Below are positions 1 through 6,681 of a stretch of 64,000 nt of DNA, one piece after another. A program made the position numbers and the translations under genes. Below the pieces are notes generated by a model. That model worked only from the letters and a program-made list of their open reading frames with translations. It was not told the DNA's origin and searched no databases. Numbering within the stretch: position 1 is the first letter of the stretch; every line of letters begins with the position of its first letter. The DNA comes from Bacteroidetes bacterium HLUCCA01 (GTDB lineage Bacteria; Bacteroidota; Rhodothermia; Balneolales; HLUCCA01), in contig LIHN01000009.1 of NCBI GenBank assembly GCA_001314545.1, positions 1-64,000 of the forward strand. Direction: 5' to 3'.

Positions 1-48
1 TAATACGTTCTCTGTCATGAGCTGTGAGTCTTTTGTGTGTTGCCATAG

Positions 49-72
49 GTTGAGTTTAGCATTAAACTCAAC
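49..72. repeat. Perfect 10-bp inverted repeat, 4-nt loop
   Basis: Arms GTTGAGTTTA (49-58) and TAAACTCAAC (63-72) are perfect complements around the loop GCAT. It lies in the AT-rich leader ahead of the Fic gene. It could be a weak hairpin or part of a regulatory region; there is no U-run that would make it a clear terminator. Confidence 0.6.
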
Positions 73-150
73 GTGTTGCATTAAAAACTTGAGACCGCCC
101 TCCTCATCCTTTGATAATTTCTTGCCAACTATTCATTTCTCCTCGGGGAT

Positions 151-188
151 ATCGTATCTAAATCGTATATTATCGTATCATATCGTAT
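151..188 (+). promoter_or_regulatory. Four helically phased ATCGTAT repeats upstream of fic
   Basis: ATCGTAT occurs at 151-157, 162-168, 172-178 and 182-188, so the copies start 11, 10 and 10 bp apart, about one DNA turn each, on the same face of the helix. The last copy ends 17 bp before the chosen ATG at 206. Such an array in a promoter suggests cooperative binding of a regulator. The Fic protein itself ends in a winged-helix-like domain, so autoregulation is a natural guess; the binder is inferred, the repeats are seen. Confidence 0.6.
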
Positions 189-205
189 ATGCTCGCTGTT
201 CTTAC

Positions 206-1246
206 ATGAAAACATCCGTACATAATTTAACGCTCAATCTCAGTTGGGAGTTGATCAAACGAATTAGTCAAATAGACCGATTTGATGCGTCTTGGTCATC
301 TATTGAGAAAAGAGAAGGACAAACCCTAAAACAGTTAAAATCCATAGCTACGGTGCGCAGTGTCGGGGCATCAACTCGTATTGAGGGTTCTCAATTAAGT
401 GACGAACAAGTGGAGGCGCTACTGTTGGACGTTGATATCACAACGCTTGTCGATCGTGATTCGCAGGAAGTCGTTGGGTATTTTAACACCCATGATATGA
501 TTTCAGAATCGTGGAAGGAAATCGATATCACCGAAAATAGCTTGAAGTTTTTACATCAAACGCTACTGCGTTTTAGCCAAAAAGATGATTGGCATCGTGG
601 TAATTACAAACAGCAAAGTAATGCGGTAGAAGCGAGAATGCCCGATGGTACATCACAGACAATTTTCCAAACGACACTACCGGGATTTCCAACACAGGAT
701 GCAATGGGTGCTCTCATTGATTGGTACGCCAAAGACCAACAAACACATCCTTTGGTTAAGTGTGCGTTGTTCTGTTATGAGTTTGTGACTATTCATCCGT
801 TTCAAGATGGGAATGGGCGTTTAAGCAGGTTACTAGCGACCTTATTGCTGTTGAAACATAAATATGCCTGGATTGAGTATGTGAGTTTTGAGCATGAAAT
901 TGAAAGTCGTAAAGCGGAGTATTACAGGGTATTGCGTAGTTGTCAGGCCGGCAGACCCAATGAAGATGTTACCGAGTGGGTTGCTTTTTTCTTCGATGCT
1001 TTAGTTAATATTCAACAATTATTGACCGAAAAACTTAACATTACTGGTGTGGCAGCAACGCTATCTCCACGTGATAAAGCAATTATAACCTTTATTGAAA
1101 ATCATCCTGGTAGTCGATCAGGTTTGATTGCAGAGCAGTTGAATATTCCAAGCCCTACGGTTAAGAAAGCATTAGCCGAACTTGTAGCGAAAAAGCTTTT
1201 GAAAAAACATGGATCCGGTCCGGGTACGAACTACTCGGTTTCATAA
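206..1246 (+). CDS. Fic-family AMP transferase, inhibitory helix and C-terminal winged helix
   Basis: Fic enzymes usually transfer AMP from ATP to a hydroxyl on a target protein. The catalytic loop HPFQDGNGRLSR starts at His197 and matches HPFx(D/E)GNGRxxR completely. A regulatory motif STRIEG (Ser56 to Gly61) fits the (S/T)xxxE(G/N) inhibitory helix placed N-terminal to the Fic core (class II), so the protein carries its own antitoxin. Residues about 290-346 look like a winged helix-turn-helix. The open frame extends upstream to 17, but that part has no Fic-like sequence and includes the phased repeats, so I start at ATG 206 (MKTSVHN, 346 aa). The gene is the first cassette of the array, followed 13 bp later by an attC-like site, and its AT-rich codon use differs from the host genes further right. 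Confidence 0.88.
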   Translation: MKTSVHNLTLNLSWELIKRISQIDRFDASWSSIEKREGQTLKQLKSIATVRSVGASTRIEGSQLSDEQVEALLLDVDITTLVDRDSQEVVGYFNTHDMISESWKEIDITENSLKFLHQTLLRFSQKDDWHRGNYKQQSNAVEARMPDGTSQTIFQTTLPGFPTQDAMGALIDWYAKDQQTHPLVKCALFCYEFVTIHPFQDGNGRLSRLLATLLLLKHKYAWIEYVSFEHEIESRKAEYYRVLRSCQAGRPNEDVTEWVAFFFDALVNIQQLLTEKLNITGVAATLSPRDKAIITFIENHPGSRSGLIAEQLNIPSPTVKKALAELVAKKLLKKHGSGPGTNYSVS

Positions 1247-1259
1247 GCATTTGTTTGCG

Positions 1260-1374
1260 CTGTAACAAGCGGACAGTGGCTGCCTGGCGTTGTTTGGTTT
1301 TGGCGGGCATCTAACTACATTGCAGTTGTTATTCAAACCATAACCACGCCCGCTTAATCGCTGTGCCGTTACAT
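1260..1374 (+). other. attC-like recombination site 1 (integron cassette)
   Basis: R''-like CTGTAAC (1260-1266) and R'-like GTTACAT (1368-1374) pair at 6 of 7 positions. Inside, AAGCGG near 1267 pairs with CCGCTT near 1350. The central segment CTGCCTGGCGTTGTTTGG recurs almost unchanged in the two other sites, as in chromosomal integrons where attC sites of one array are closely related. The predicted exchange point is after G1368. Confidence 0.75.
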
Positions 1375-1456
1375 GCCTGAAGAGTACCGTTCGTCACCAC
1401 ATCTGTATACGTAAGCTTGCTATTGCATGCATTCCGTGAATGTGTTAATCTTAGGT

Positions 1457-1735
1457 ATGATCAAATCATTTAATGACAAAGCGACGCACGATTTATTTCA
1501 CGGTTTATCCAGCGCGAAAGTTCGAAAGATTCCTACTCAGGTAAAAGAGTCGGCAATCTACAAGCTGGATATTCTGAGTGCCGCCACATCATTAGATGAT
1601 TTACGTTCTCCGCCGGGTAGTAGACTTGAAGCTTTGCAGGGTTTTTATAGCATACGGATTAATGCCCAGTGGCGAATTATTTTTCGATGGCTTGACGGTC
1701 AAGCTCACGATGTGCAAATTATTGATTATCACTAG
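1457..1735 (+). CDS. higB: HigB/RelE-type toxin
   Basis: A 92-aa protein starting MIKSFNDKATHDLF. The pattern (LDDLRSPPGSRLEAL, then YSIRINAQWRIIFRW and a C-terminal DVQIIDYH) is that of HigB/RelE-family ribosome-dependent mRNA interferases, which cleave translated mRNA. The open frame begins at 1427, but the ATG at 1457 matches the family N-terminus. HigA follows 15 bp downstream, the usual toxin-first order of hig loci. It sits between attC-like sites 1 and 2, in the same orientation as the cassette, with its own promoter region between 1375 and 1456, as most toxin-antitoxin cassettes need. Confidence 0.88.
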   Translation: MIKSFNDKATHDLFHGLSSAKVRKIPTQVKESAIYKLDILSAATSLDDLRSPPGSRLEALQGFYSIRINAQWRIIFRWLDGQAHDVQIIDYH

Positions 1736-1750
1736 TAACCGGAGTTCATT

Positions 1751-2035
1751 ATGATCCCCAAAAATAGAATAGCAACACACCCCGGAACTATTCTTCTCAA
1801 AGAGTATCTCGAGCCTATGGGAGTTAGTCAAAAGCAACTATCTACGCATTTGGGCATTCCAGTGCAGCGCGTCAATGAAATTGTGAAGGGAAAGCGTGGT
1901 ATTTCACCAGATACCGCATGGCTATTTTCTCAGGCATTCAATACGTCGCCTGAATTTTGGTTAAATCTACAAACTACGCACGACTTGAGTGTTCATCGTC
2001 CTGCGAAAAAGGTTAAAACGTTGACAATGGCGTAG
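1751..2035 (+). CDS. higA: HigA-type antitoxin, Xre/HTH
   Basis: A 94-aa helix-turn-helix protein with the HigA signature: HPGTILLKEYLEPMG, then LSTHLGIPVQRVNEIVKGKR as the DNA-recognition unit and SPEFWLNLQTTHDL at the end. It should bind and neutralise the preceding toxin and repress the pair. A GGAG 8 nt before the ATG is a good ribosome site. Cassette 2 runs from the exchange point of attC 1 to that of attC 2; about 100 bp of AT-rich DNA between the stop codon and attC 2 holds nothing recognisable. Confidence 0.92.
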   Translation: MIPKNRIATHPGTILLKEYLEPMGVSQKQLSTHLGIPVQRVNEIVKGKRGISPDTAWLFSQAFNTSPEFWLNLQTTHDLSVHRPAKKVKTLTMA

Positions 2036-2131
2036 AAGTTTGGGTTAAATCGAAGAATCTAAAGTCCACTTGAAAGCTTCCCCTAACTAGCTACGTTTGT
2101 GATTTGACATGAAATTTATCGCTCGATAGTG

Positions 2132-2255
2132 CACTAACACGTGGTTCAAGCGCACGATGGCTGCCTGGCGTTGTTTGGTTACGGAGGACAATTCACTACA
2201 TTGCGGTTGTCATAAATCCCACAGCCTCTCCCGCTTAACCGCAGGGCCGTTAGTA
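2132..2255 (+). other. attC-like recombination site 2
   Basis: R''-like CACTAAC (2132-2138) and R'-like GTTAGTA (2249-2255) pair at 6 of 7 positions. The spacer ACGTGGTTC before AAGCG resembles the classic layout of attC sites (TAAC...GTTCAAGC). The core CTGCCTGGCGTTGTTTGG is shared with sites 1 and 3. The exchange point is after G2249. Confidence 0.78.
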
Positions 2256-2272
2256 GCCCTTCGGGCTAAGAG

Positions 2273-2611
2273 CTATGCAGGTTGGAGTGCGAATCGAAAT
2301 TTACCTGTGAGTAATTCTCCTAACTCCTGCTTGGTTACACCAAGGCGCAACAATCCCTTCAACATCAAGTCCAAAGATGTACTCGGATCGCCAACTTCCA
2401 TTTTCGCTACCCGCGATTGACTGGATCCCAAGGCGCGAGCTAGTTGCACTTGCGTCCAACCACGTTTTTTTCGCTGGTAACGAATAAGTTCACTAACCTC
2501 TAGGCGAATCTCCAAATACGCTTCTTCTTCGGGAGACAATTCTAAAAAATCCGCGGTTGATCCAACGCGGAATCCAGCTTTTTCTAAGTTTTGACGTTTT
2601 AGCTTATCCAT
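2273..2611 (-). CDS. Xre-family antitoxin with N-terminal extension
   Basis: A 112-aa protein. Residues about 40-95 form an Xre helix-turn-helix (RYQRKKRGWTQVQLARALGS, SQSRVAKMEVGDPS, LDLMLKGLLRLGV). The N-terminal part (MDKLKRQNLEKAGF, then FLELSPEEEAYLEIR) is typical of antitoxins partnered with HigB-like toxins of the Gp49 group. It follows its toxin by 3 bp on the same strand. The pair is read opposite to the cassette direction, which is unusual in integrons, where most cassette genes follow the attC polarity. Confidence 0.88.
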   Translation of the reverse strand: MDKLKRQNLEKAGFRVGSTADFLELSPEEEAYLEIRLEVSELIRYQRKKRGWTQVQLARALGSSQSRVAKMEVGDPSTSLDLMLKGLLRLGVTKQELGELLTGKFRFALQPA

Positions 2612-2614
2612 CTT

Positions 2615-2956
2615 TCAATCTCCTGTAATCTGTTTGTAACGTGATAATCGCTTTTTACACTGATCTATCACTTCTTTCGGGGTTTGTTGAGTCTTTTTGA
2701 GAAATACTTCCAGAATAACAATCGCCTCACTATCTATGTAATACACAATACGCCAAATCTTATTGGCATCATTAATGCGTAGTTCGTGACAGTTTTTGCC
2801 AATCGATGGCATTGGTCTGGAATCAGGCAACTCCAAATGCTCACCTTGCTGCAGTCTTCGCATCAAAAAACCGGCTTTCAGCCTAGAGTCAGCCCCGAAC
2901 GGTGGAGTCTTTATTTCTCCGTGTAGCCAAACGATGTATTTGTTAGTGACTGCCAT
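2615..2956 (-). CDS. Gp49-like/HigB-type RelE superfamily toxin
   Basis: Core motifs are HGEIKTPPFGADSRLKAGFL, LPDSRPMPSIG, CHELRINDANKIWRIVYYID and FLKKTQQTPKEVIDQC, which identify the phage-derived Gp49-like (DUF891) RelE-superfamily toxins. The frame opens at 2980, but that ATG lies inside a perfect palindrome (2974-2990) likely to be the operator. The next ATG at 2956 (MAVTNKYIVW) matches the start usual in the family, so I use it (113 aa). The toxin precedes the antitoxin by 3 bp. Confidence 0.85.
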   Translation of the reverse strand: MAVTNKYIVWLHGEIKTPPFGADSRLKAGFLMRRLQQGEHLELPDSRPMPSIGKNCHELRINDANKIWRIVYYIDSEAIVILEVFLKKTQQTPKEVIDQCKKRLSRYKQITGD

Positions 2957-2973
2957 TCCTAAATATGTCACAT

Positions 2974-2990
2974 TTGACATATAATGTCAA
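2974..2990. promoter_or_regulatory. Operator-like palindrome of the reverse TA pair
   Basis: TTGACAT-ATA-ATGTCAA is a perfect inverted repeat with 7-bp arms. It lies 18 bp upstream of the toxin ATG at 2956. The sequence also holds a TTGACA hexamer and a TATAAT hexamer, so promoter elements may overlap the palindrome. Autorepression by the Xre antitoxin is the likely use. Confidence 0.55.
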
Positions 2991-3004
2991 CTACTAAAAG
3001 GGGC

Positions 3005-3128
3005 TACTAACATGCGGTTCAAGCGGACAGTGACTGCCTGGCGTTGTTTGGTTTTGGCGTGTAATTCACTACATTGCGATTGTTATTATTACCATAGCCC
3101 CTTCCGCTTAACCACCAGGCCGTTAATT
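3005..3128 (+). other. attC-like recombination site 3
   Basis: R''-like TACTAAC (3005-3011) and R'-like GTTAATT (3122-3128). When cassette 3 is imagined as a circle, its own R' would be G plus the TTAGTA that follows the exchange point at 2249, giving GTTAGTA, an exact complement of TACTAAC. This is what a cassette that moved as a unit should show. The core CTGCCTGGCGTTGTTTGG is again present. Confidence 0.78.
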
Positions 3129-3173
3129 TGCTATTCTTCTACCAGCCAGAGAATCAAGTCTCAATACGAACTC

Positions 3174-3205
3174 TACGCCATTGATTTACATGTGCCAATG
3201 GCGTA
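3174..3205. promoter_or_regulatory. 10-bp inverted repeat upstream of higB2-like gene
   Basis: TACGCCATTG (3174-3183) and CAATGGCGTA (3196-3205) are perfect complements separated by 12 nt, ending 25 bp before the toxin ATG. The position and symmetry fit an operator for autorepression by the HigA2-like antitoxin. Confidence 0.55.
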
Positions 3206-3230
3206 CATTTAGGTAGTTCAATTACAACAT

Positions 3231-3548
3231 ATGCCGTTTATTGAAACACCCATTTTTACGAAACGGATTACCTCACTGTTGGGCGAGCAAGATTACAGGT
3301 TACTTCAGTTGGAACTTGCTCTTAGACCTGATAGTGGGGATTTGATCAAACAAAGTGGGGGTTTGCGGAAGATTCGATGGGCTGGTTCCGGACATGGCAA
3401 GCGAGGTGGTATTCGCGTTATATATTACTTTGTTGACACCAAACAGCAGATATACATGCTCTTCGCTTACGCCAGGAATGAATCGGACGATTTAACGGCT
3501 GATCAACTAAAACTGTTAAGAAACATGGTTATGGAGTATTTAAAATGA
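3231..3548 (+). CDS. higB2: HigB2-like RelE-family toxin
   Basis: A 105-aa protein with FTKRITSLLGEQDYRLLQLE, SGGLRKIRWAGSGHGKRGG, IRVIYYF and a C-terminal AYARNESDDLTADQLKLL, the pattern of the HigB2 mRNA interferases known from Vibrio superintegrons. The last codons overlap the antitoxin by 4 bp (ATGA), so the two are translationally coupled. It is the only gene pair of the fourth cassette and runs in the cassette direction. Confidence 0.9.
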   Translation: MPFIETPIFTKRITSLLGEQDYRLLQLELALRPDSGDLIKQSGGLRKIRWAGSGHGKRGGIRVIYYFVDTKQQIYMLFAYARNESDDLTADQLKLLRNMVMEYLK

Positions 3549-3829
3549 AACAAGAACTGTTCAACGAGCTGCTGGAAAGTATTCGCCAGGCTGGCGAGAT
3601 TCGCAAAGGCAAACAAGTTGCTTCACGAATGAATAACATTGAAGATCCGGACGTACGTCAAATCCGCGACTCATATGATATGAGTCAGCATCAATTTGCC
3701 AGCTTACTTGGAATAAGTGTTGCAACACTAAGAAATTGGGAACAAGGCCGGCGCAAACCACAGGGTCCGGCAAAGGTCTTATTAAGAGTAGCTGCTAAAC
3801 GTCCAAAGGCTATCCTTGAATCGCTATAA
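3545..3829 (+). CDS. higA2: HigA2-like antitoxin
   Basis: A 94-aa protein: an N-terminal toxin-binding segment (LFNELLESIRQAGEIRKGKQ) followed by an Xre-like helix-turn-helix (IRDSYDMSQHQFASLLGIS, ATLRNWEQGRRKPQGPAKVL). It should neutralise the HigB2-like toxin and repress transcription at the upstream inverted repeat. No attC-like site follows it. Instead its last 14 bp overlap, in another frame, a TTG-started host-like lipoprotein gene, which marks the right-hand edge of the cassette region. Confidence 0.9.
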   Translation: MKQELFNELLESIRQAGEIRKGKQVASRMNNIEDPDVRQIRDSYDMSQHQFASLLGISVATLRNWEQGRRKPQGPAKVLLRVAAKRPKAILESL

Positions 3830-4505
3830 CCAAGGTCTGCTTTGGGTTAGCCTCATGACGATGATTTGCCTTGGCATCCCGGCCTGCACATATAGCCCCG
3901 AGGAGCATCGAGTGGTGATTGATCAGGTCGTGAGACCGGGAGACACGTACACAGGCTATGTACTGGTAGAGTCTAACGTATTGCGCAATCCAACTGGATT
4001 TTTAAACACGTTTCCCAATGGAGGCATACCCCGGATTTTAAGCCAGGAAGTAAAAGTATTTGAAGTGCATGCAGATGACCGGGAGTCCAGGTTGCTGGCC
4101 GATATATCAGCTAATGATGCAACATGGGAATCCTTTTCAGGACACATTGTTGGTTTCGATGCTCAAAACAATCTATTTCTTGAATTGAGTGGCTGTGAAA
4201 AAGGTGGAGATTGCTATAATGGATTACGTAATCGTCGGTTTTTCCGCATCAATCGGGACAGACGTCTTGAACCAATTTCTAACGTACCTTCAGACATCAG
4301 ACTACCAGGTATAATGCTGGCGAGGCGCCAGGGAGAGGTCAACTACGTTCGCTTTTCTATTCGGCAGGATACCCTGAAAGCCAGGTTTCAGGAAGATGGG
4401 GAATATACTTCTGTATTTGTAACGGACGAAGAAGGAATGCTCATACCGGTTCTAACAACTACGAGCCATCAGACCGTTATACCGGAAATGGCTGAAATAC
4501 CCTAA
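3816..4505 (+). CDS. Lipoprotein of unknown function
   Basis: A 229-aa protein with a signal peptide and lipobox (LLWVSLMTMICL then IPAC, Cys24), so probably a lipid-anchored envelope protein. The TTG at 3816 is the only start that gives a basic N-terminus (NRY); ATG 3855 would leave a very short signal. I recognise no family. Features seen are a central LSGCEKGGDCYNGLRNRRFF with two close cysteines and an all-beta-looking rest. The 5' end overlaps the foreign antitoxin gene, so the native start and promoter may have been lost or replaced when the cassette DNA arrived. Confidence 0.65.
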   Translation: MNRYNQGLLWVSLMTMICLGIPACTYSPEEHRVVIDQVVRPGDTYTGYVLVESNVLRNPTGFLNTFPNGGIPRILSQEVKVFEVHADDRESRLLADISANDATWESFSGHIVGFDAQNNLFLELSGCEKGGDCYNGLRNRRFFRINRDRRLEPISNVPSDIRLPGIMLARRQGEVNYVRFSIRQDTLKARFQEDGEYTSVFVTDEEGMLIPVLTTTSHQTVIPEMAEIP

Positions 4506-4537
4506 GAACTCCGTAATCTTTGGTATTTTCAGCCCCT

Positions 4538-5491
4538 ATGAATACCTACTTCAAGCATGTTATCCTGCAGTGTACCGGTGCGGAGTCTATTGGCAATACA
4601 ACCCTGATTCAGGAGCTCTGGAGCGGTTACGGTCAGATCCTGCGGATGGAACCGCAGGGCGGACCTTACCAAAGCATCGTAGTCAAACATATCCAAACGA
4701 AAGCGACCGGCGACCACCCCCGGGGCTGGAATACCGACATCGGGCACCAGCGCAAGCTGAAATCGTACCAGGTCGAAACCACCTGGTATGAACGCTACAG
4801 TACAACAAGCAAAGCCCGGGTACCCCGCTGCCTCGCCGTGGCACATCACAATGACGATGTACTCATCGTTCTGGAAGACCTCAACTCCAGCGGGTATCCC
4901 CTGCGAAAGTCACGGCTCCGGTGGACCGAAATCGATCGGGTTTTGCAGTGGCTTGCACAGTTTCACGCCAGCTTTATGGGTATCGCTCCGGATGGATTAT
5001 GGGAGCAGGGCACCTACTGGCACCTGAAAACCCGTCCGCAGGAGCTGGAGGCGCTCACGGATAAACGACTCAAAAACGCCGCCGAATTGATAGACCACAC
5101 CTTACGTTCCTGCTCCTACAAAACCCTCGTTCACGGCGATGCCAAGCTGGCCAATTTCTGTTTTTCCAGCGAGGATGCCGTTGCCGCCGTGGATTTTCAG
5201 TATACGGGCGGAGGCTGCGGGATGCAGGATGTAGCGTACTTTATCGGAAGCTGTCTGGATGAAGACGCATGCGAGGTCACGGAAAAACGGATTCTGGATA
5301 CCTATTTTGAACACCTCCACCGTGCCATAGGCACCGAAAATACGGCGCTGGAATCCGAGTGGAGGGCACTGTACCGGGTGGCCTGGGCCGATTTCCATCG
5401 ATTTTTAAAAGGCTGGAGCCCGGGCCACTGGAAAATCAACAGCTACAGTGAGCGGGTAACCAACGAAGTGATCAACCATCTTTTGCCATGA
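4538..5491 (+). CDS. Kinase-fold small-molecule phosphotransferase (APH/CHK-like)
   Basis: A 317-aa cytoplasmic protein of the aminoglycoside/choline-kinase-like fold, closest in feel to the ecdysteroid kinase-like/DUF1679 group. Seen: Lys-containing VVKHI in the N lobe, a hinge [13 protein letters not shown], the Brenner-type catalytic loop [12 protein letters not shown] and the metal-binding [13 protein letters not shown]. The substrate is unknown; these enzymes phosphorylate hydroxyl groups of small molecules. The stop overlaps a relic ATG (ATGA at 5488-5491), and an intact CysQ-like phosphatase follows, suggesting that the two act on related phosphorylated metabolites. Start at ATG 4538 rather than TTG 4520. 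Confidence 0.75.
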   Translation: MNTYFKHVILQCTGAESIGNTTLIQELWSGYGQILRMEPQGGPYQSIVVKHIQTKATGDHPRGWNTDIGHQRKLKSYQVETTWYERYSTTSKARVPRCLAVAHHNDDVLIVLEDLNSSGYPLRKSRLRWTEIDRVLQWLAQFHASFMGIAPDGLWEQGTYWHLKTRPQELEALTDKRLKNAAELIDHTLRSCSYKTLVHGDAKLANFCFSSEDAVAAVDFQYTGGGCGMQDVAYFIGSCLDEDACEVTEKRILDTYFEHLHRAIGTENTALESEWRALYRVAWADFHRFLKGWSPGHWKINSYSERVTNEVINHLLP

Positions 5492-5589
5492 AGTTACTGC
5501 CCCTGAAACAAACTGAACGTGAACGGGTTACCAACGCAGTCGTAAACCATCCTATACAATGAATCTGTTACCCCTGAAACAAACCGCCA
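5448..5589 (+). repeat. Imperfect 71-bp tandem duplication of a gene junction
   Basis: Unit 1 (5448-5518) holds the last codons of the kinase gene, ATGA and a start reading MKLLPLKQT. Unit 2 (5519-5589) repeats it with ATGA and a start reading MNLLPLKQT, which is the real phosphatase start. Between them a 24-codon frame (5488-5562) begins like the phosphatase and ends like the kinase (ERVTNAVVNH), with an ATGA overlap at each end. The period is 71 bp, not a multiple of 3. Confidence 0.85.
5488..5562 (+). pseudogene. 24-codon relic frame created by the junction duplication
   Basis: Reads [20 protein letters not shown] and four more residues before TGA. The first 9 residues copy the phosphatase N-terminus, the rest copies the kinase C-terminus. 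It overlaps the kinase stop and the phosphatase start by ATGA, so ribosomes may pass through it by termination-reinitiation. It is most likely a by-product, though it could affect the translation ratio. Confidence 0.6.
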
Positions 5590-6392
5590 TTGAAGCCGCT
5601 CTTGCAGCGGGGAAAATCATCCGGTCGTACATGGATCTGGAGATCCGTTTTCAACAAAAAGACGGGGGCAGCAATTATGCATCCCAGGTGGTCACACACG
5701 TAGACAAGGAATGCGAGGCGGAAATACTCCGGCACTTGCGACCTACCTGCGAAACGCATAACCTCGCCCTGCTCACCGAAGAAACCGATGACGATGGAAG
5801 CCGGTTTGAAAAAGACTACTTCTGGTGCATTGATCCCATCGACGGAACCCTGGCTTTCATCCGGAAAGAGCCCTGGTTTTCGGTCTCCATCGCGCTGGTA
5901 TCCCGGCAGGGTGAATCGGTGATCGGGGTGGTGTATGATCCCAGCACCGATACCCTCTACCATGGGGCTAAGGGGCACGGTGTGTACCGGAATGACAGCC
6001 CGTGGGTTGTTCCGGAGCCGAATGACTACCTGACCTACCTGACCGACAAACCCATCGATATAACGCCTCATCCGGAAGAGCTTCGGCAGCTGCTGGAGGG
6101 GACCGTAGATGCACTTGACCTTTCGGGAATGCGGGTGATTCAGGGCGGGGGATCGGTGCTGAATGCCATCCGGGTGCTGGAACATCCCCCCTCCTGTATG
6201 ATCAAACATCCCAAGAAGGAAATCGGGGGTGGCAGCATCTGGGATTTTGCTTCCACGGCCTGTCTGTTTCAGGAGCTCGGCTTCCGGGCGACCAACTTTG
6301 AGGGCGGTCCGCTGGATTTAAACCGGGAAGACAGTACGTTTATGCATCACGAGGGGGTTTACTATGCGTGTGAGCCCCGGGAAAAGGGGTAG
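5559..6392 (+). CDS. Inositol monophosphatase/CysQ-family phosphatase
   Basis: A 277-aa Mg-dependent phosphatase of the IMPase fold. Metal-binding motifs are seen: LLTEETDDDG, then CIDPIDGTLAFIRKEPWFS (DPIDGT box) and, near residue 225, GGSIWDFASTACLFQELG (WD box). The closest subgroup is CysQ/3'(2'),5'-bisphosphate nucleotidase-like, which hydrolyses PAP or inositol phosphates; the substrate cannot be fixed from the sequence. The gene is coupled to the kinase upstream through the duplicated ATGA junction. Confidence 0.8.
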   Translation: MNLLPLKQTAIEAALAAGKIIRSYMDLEIRFQQKDGGSNYASQVVTHVDKECEAEILRHLRPTCETHNLALLTEETDDDGSRFEKDYFWCIDPIDGTLAFIRKEPWFSVSIALVSRQGESVIGVVYDPSTDTLYHGAKGHGVYRNDSPWVVPEPNDYLTYLTDKPIDITPHPEELRQLLEGTVDALDLSGMRVIQGGGSVLNAIRVLEHPPSCMIKHPKKEIGGGSIWDFASTACLFQELGFRATNFEGGPLDLNREDSTFMHHEGVYYACEPREKG

Positions 6393-6420
6393 ACAGCTGG
6401 CTTTTCCGTCTCAGATTCGC

Positions 6421-6549
6421 CTACACATCCGCAACGCCCCGGCTATCAGGTACCATTACTTTATAAGTGGGGTCTTCCATGACATTGACTTCAATAATAT
6501 CCCGGGCGTTGGTCAGTAATTTGCGGCTGCACGACCACAGTTCAACCAC
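6421..6549 (-). pseudogene. Possible gene remnant in the 6393-6681 gap
   Basis: The 289-bp gap has no convincing gene. On the reverse strand a GTG-started 42-codon frame reads VVELWSCSRKLLTNARDIIE then VNVMEDPTYKVMVPDSRGVADV before a stop. The residue mix is protein-like, but there is no good start or ribosome site and I recognise no family. It may be the tail of a decayed gene or chance. Confidence 0.25.
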
Positions 6550-6681
6550 TGCAAAACCGTAACATTATTTGACATTCTTGTGCCGATATTGCTTTGTACT
6601 ATGCCCGTTCGTTGGTAAACTTAACACTAAGTAATATCATCTACAGCTCCTGTCTTTGGCTGAAACCGCATTCGCACTACC

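Noticed and set aside
17-205. N-terminal extension of the Fic frame
   Set aside because: No similarity to Fic proteins, many Cys/Ser residues, and it contains the phased promoter repeats.
3012-3212. 66-codon frame over attC site 3
   Set aside because: It is coded by the recombination site itself; a similar frame appears over site 2.
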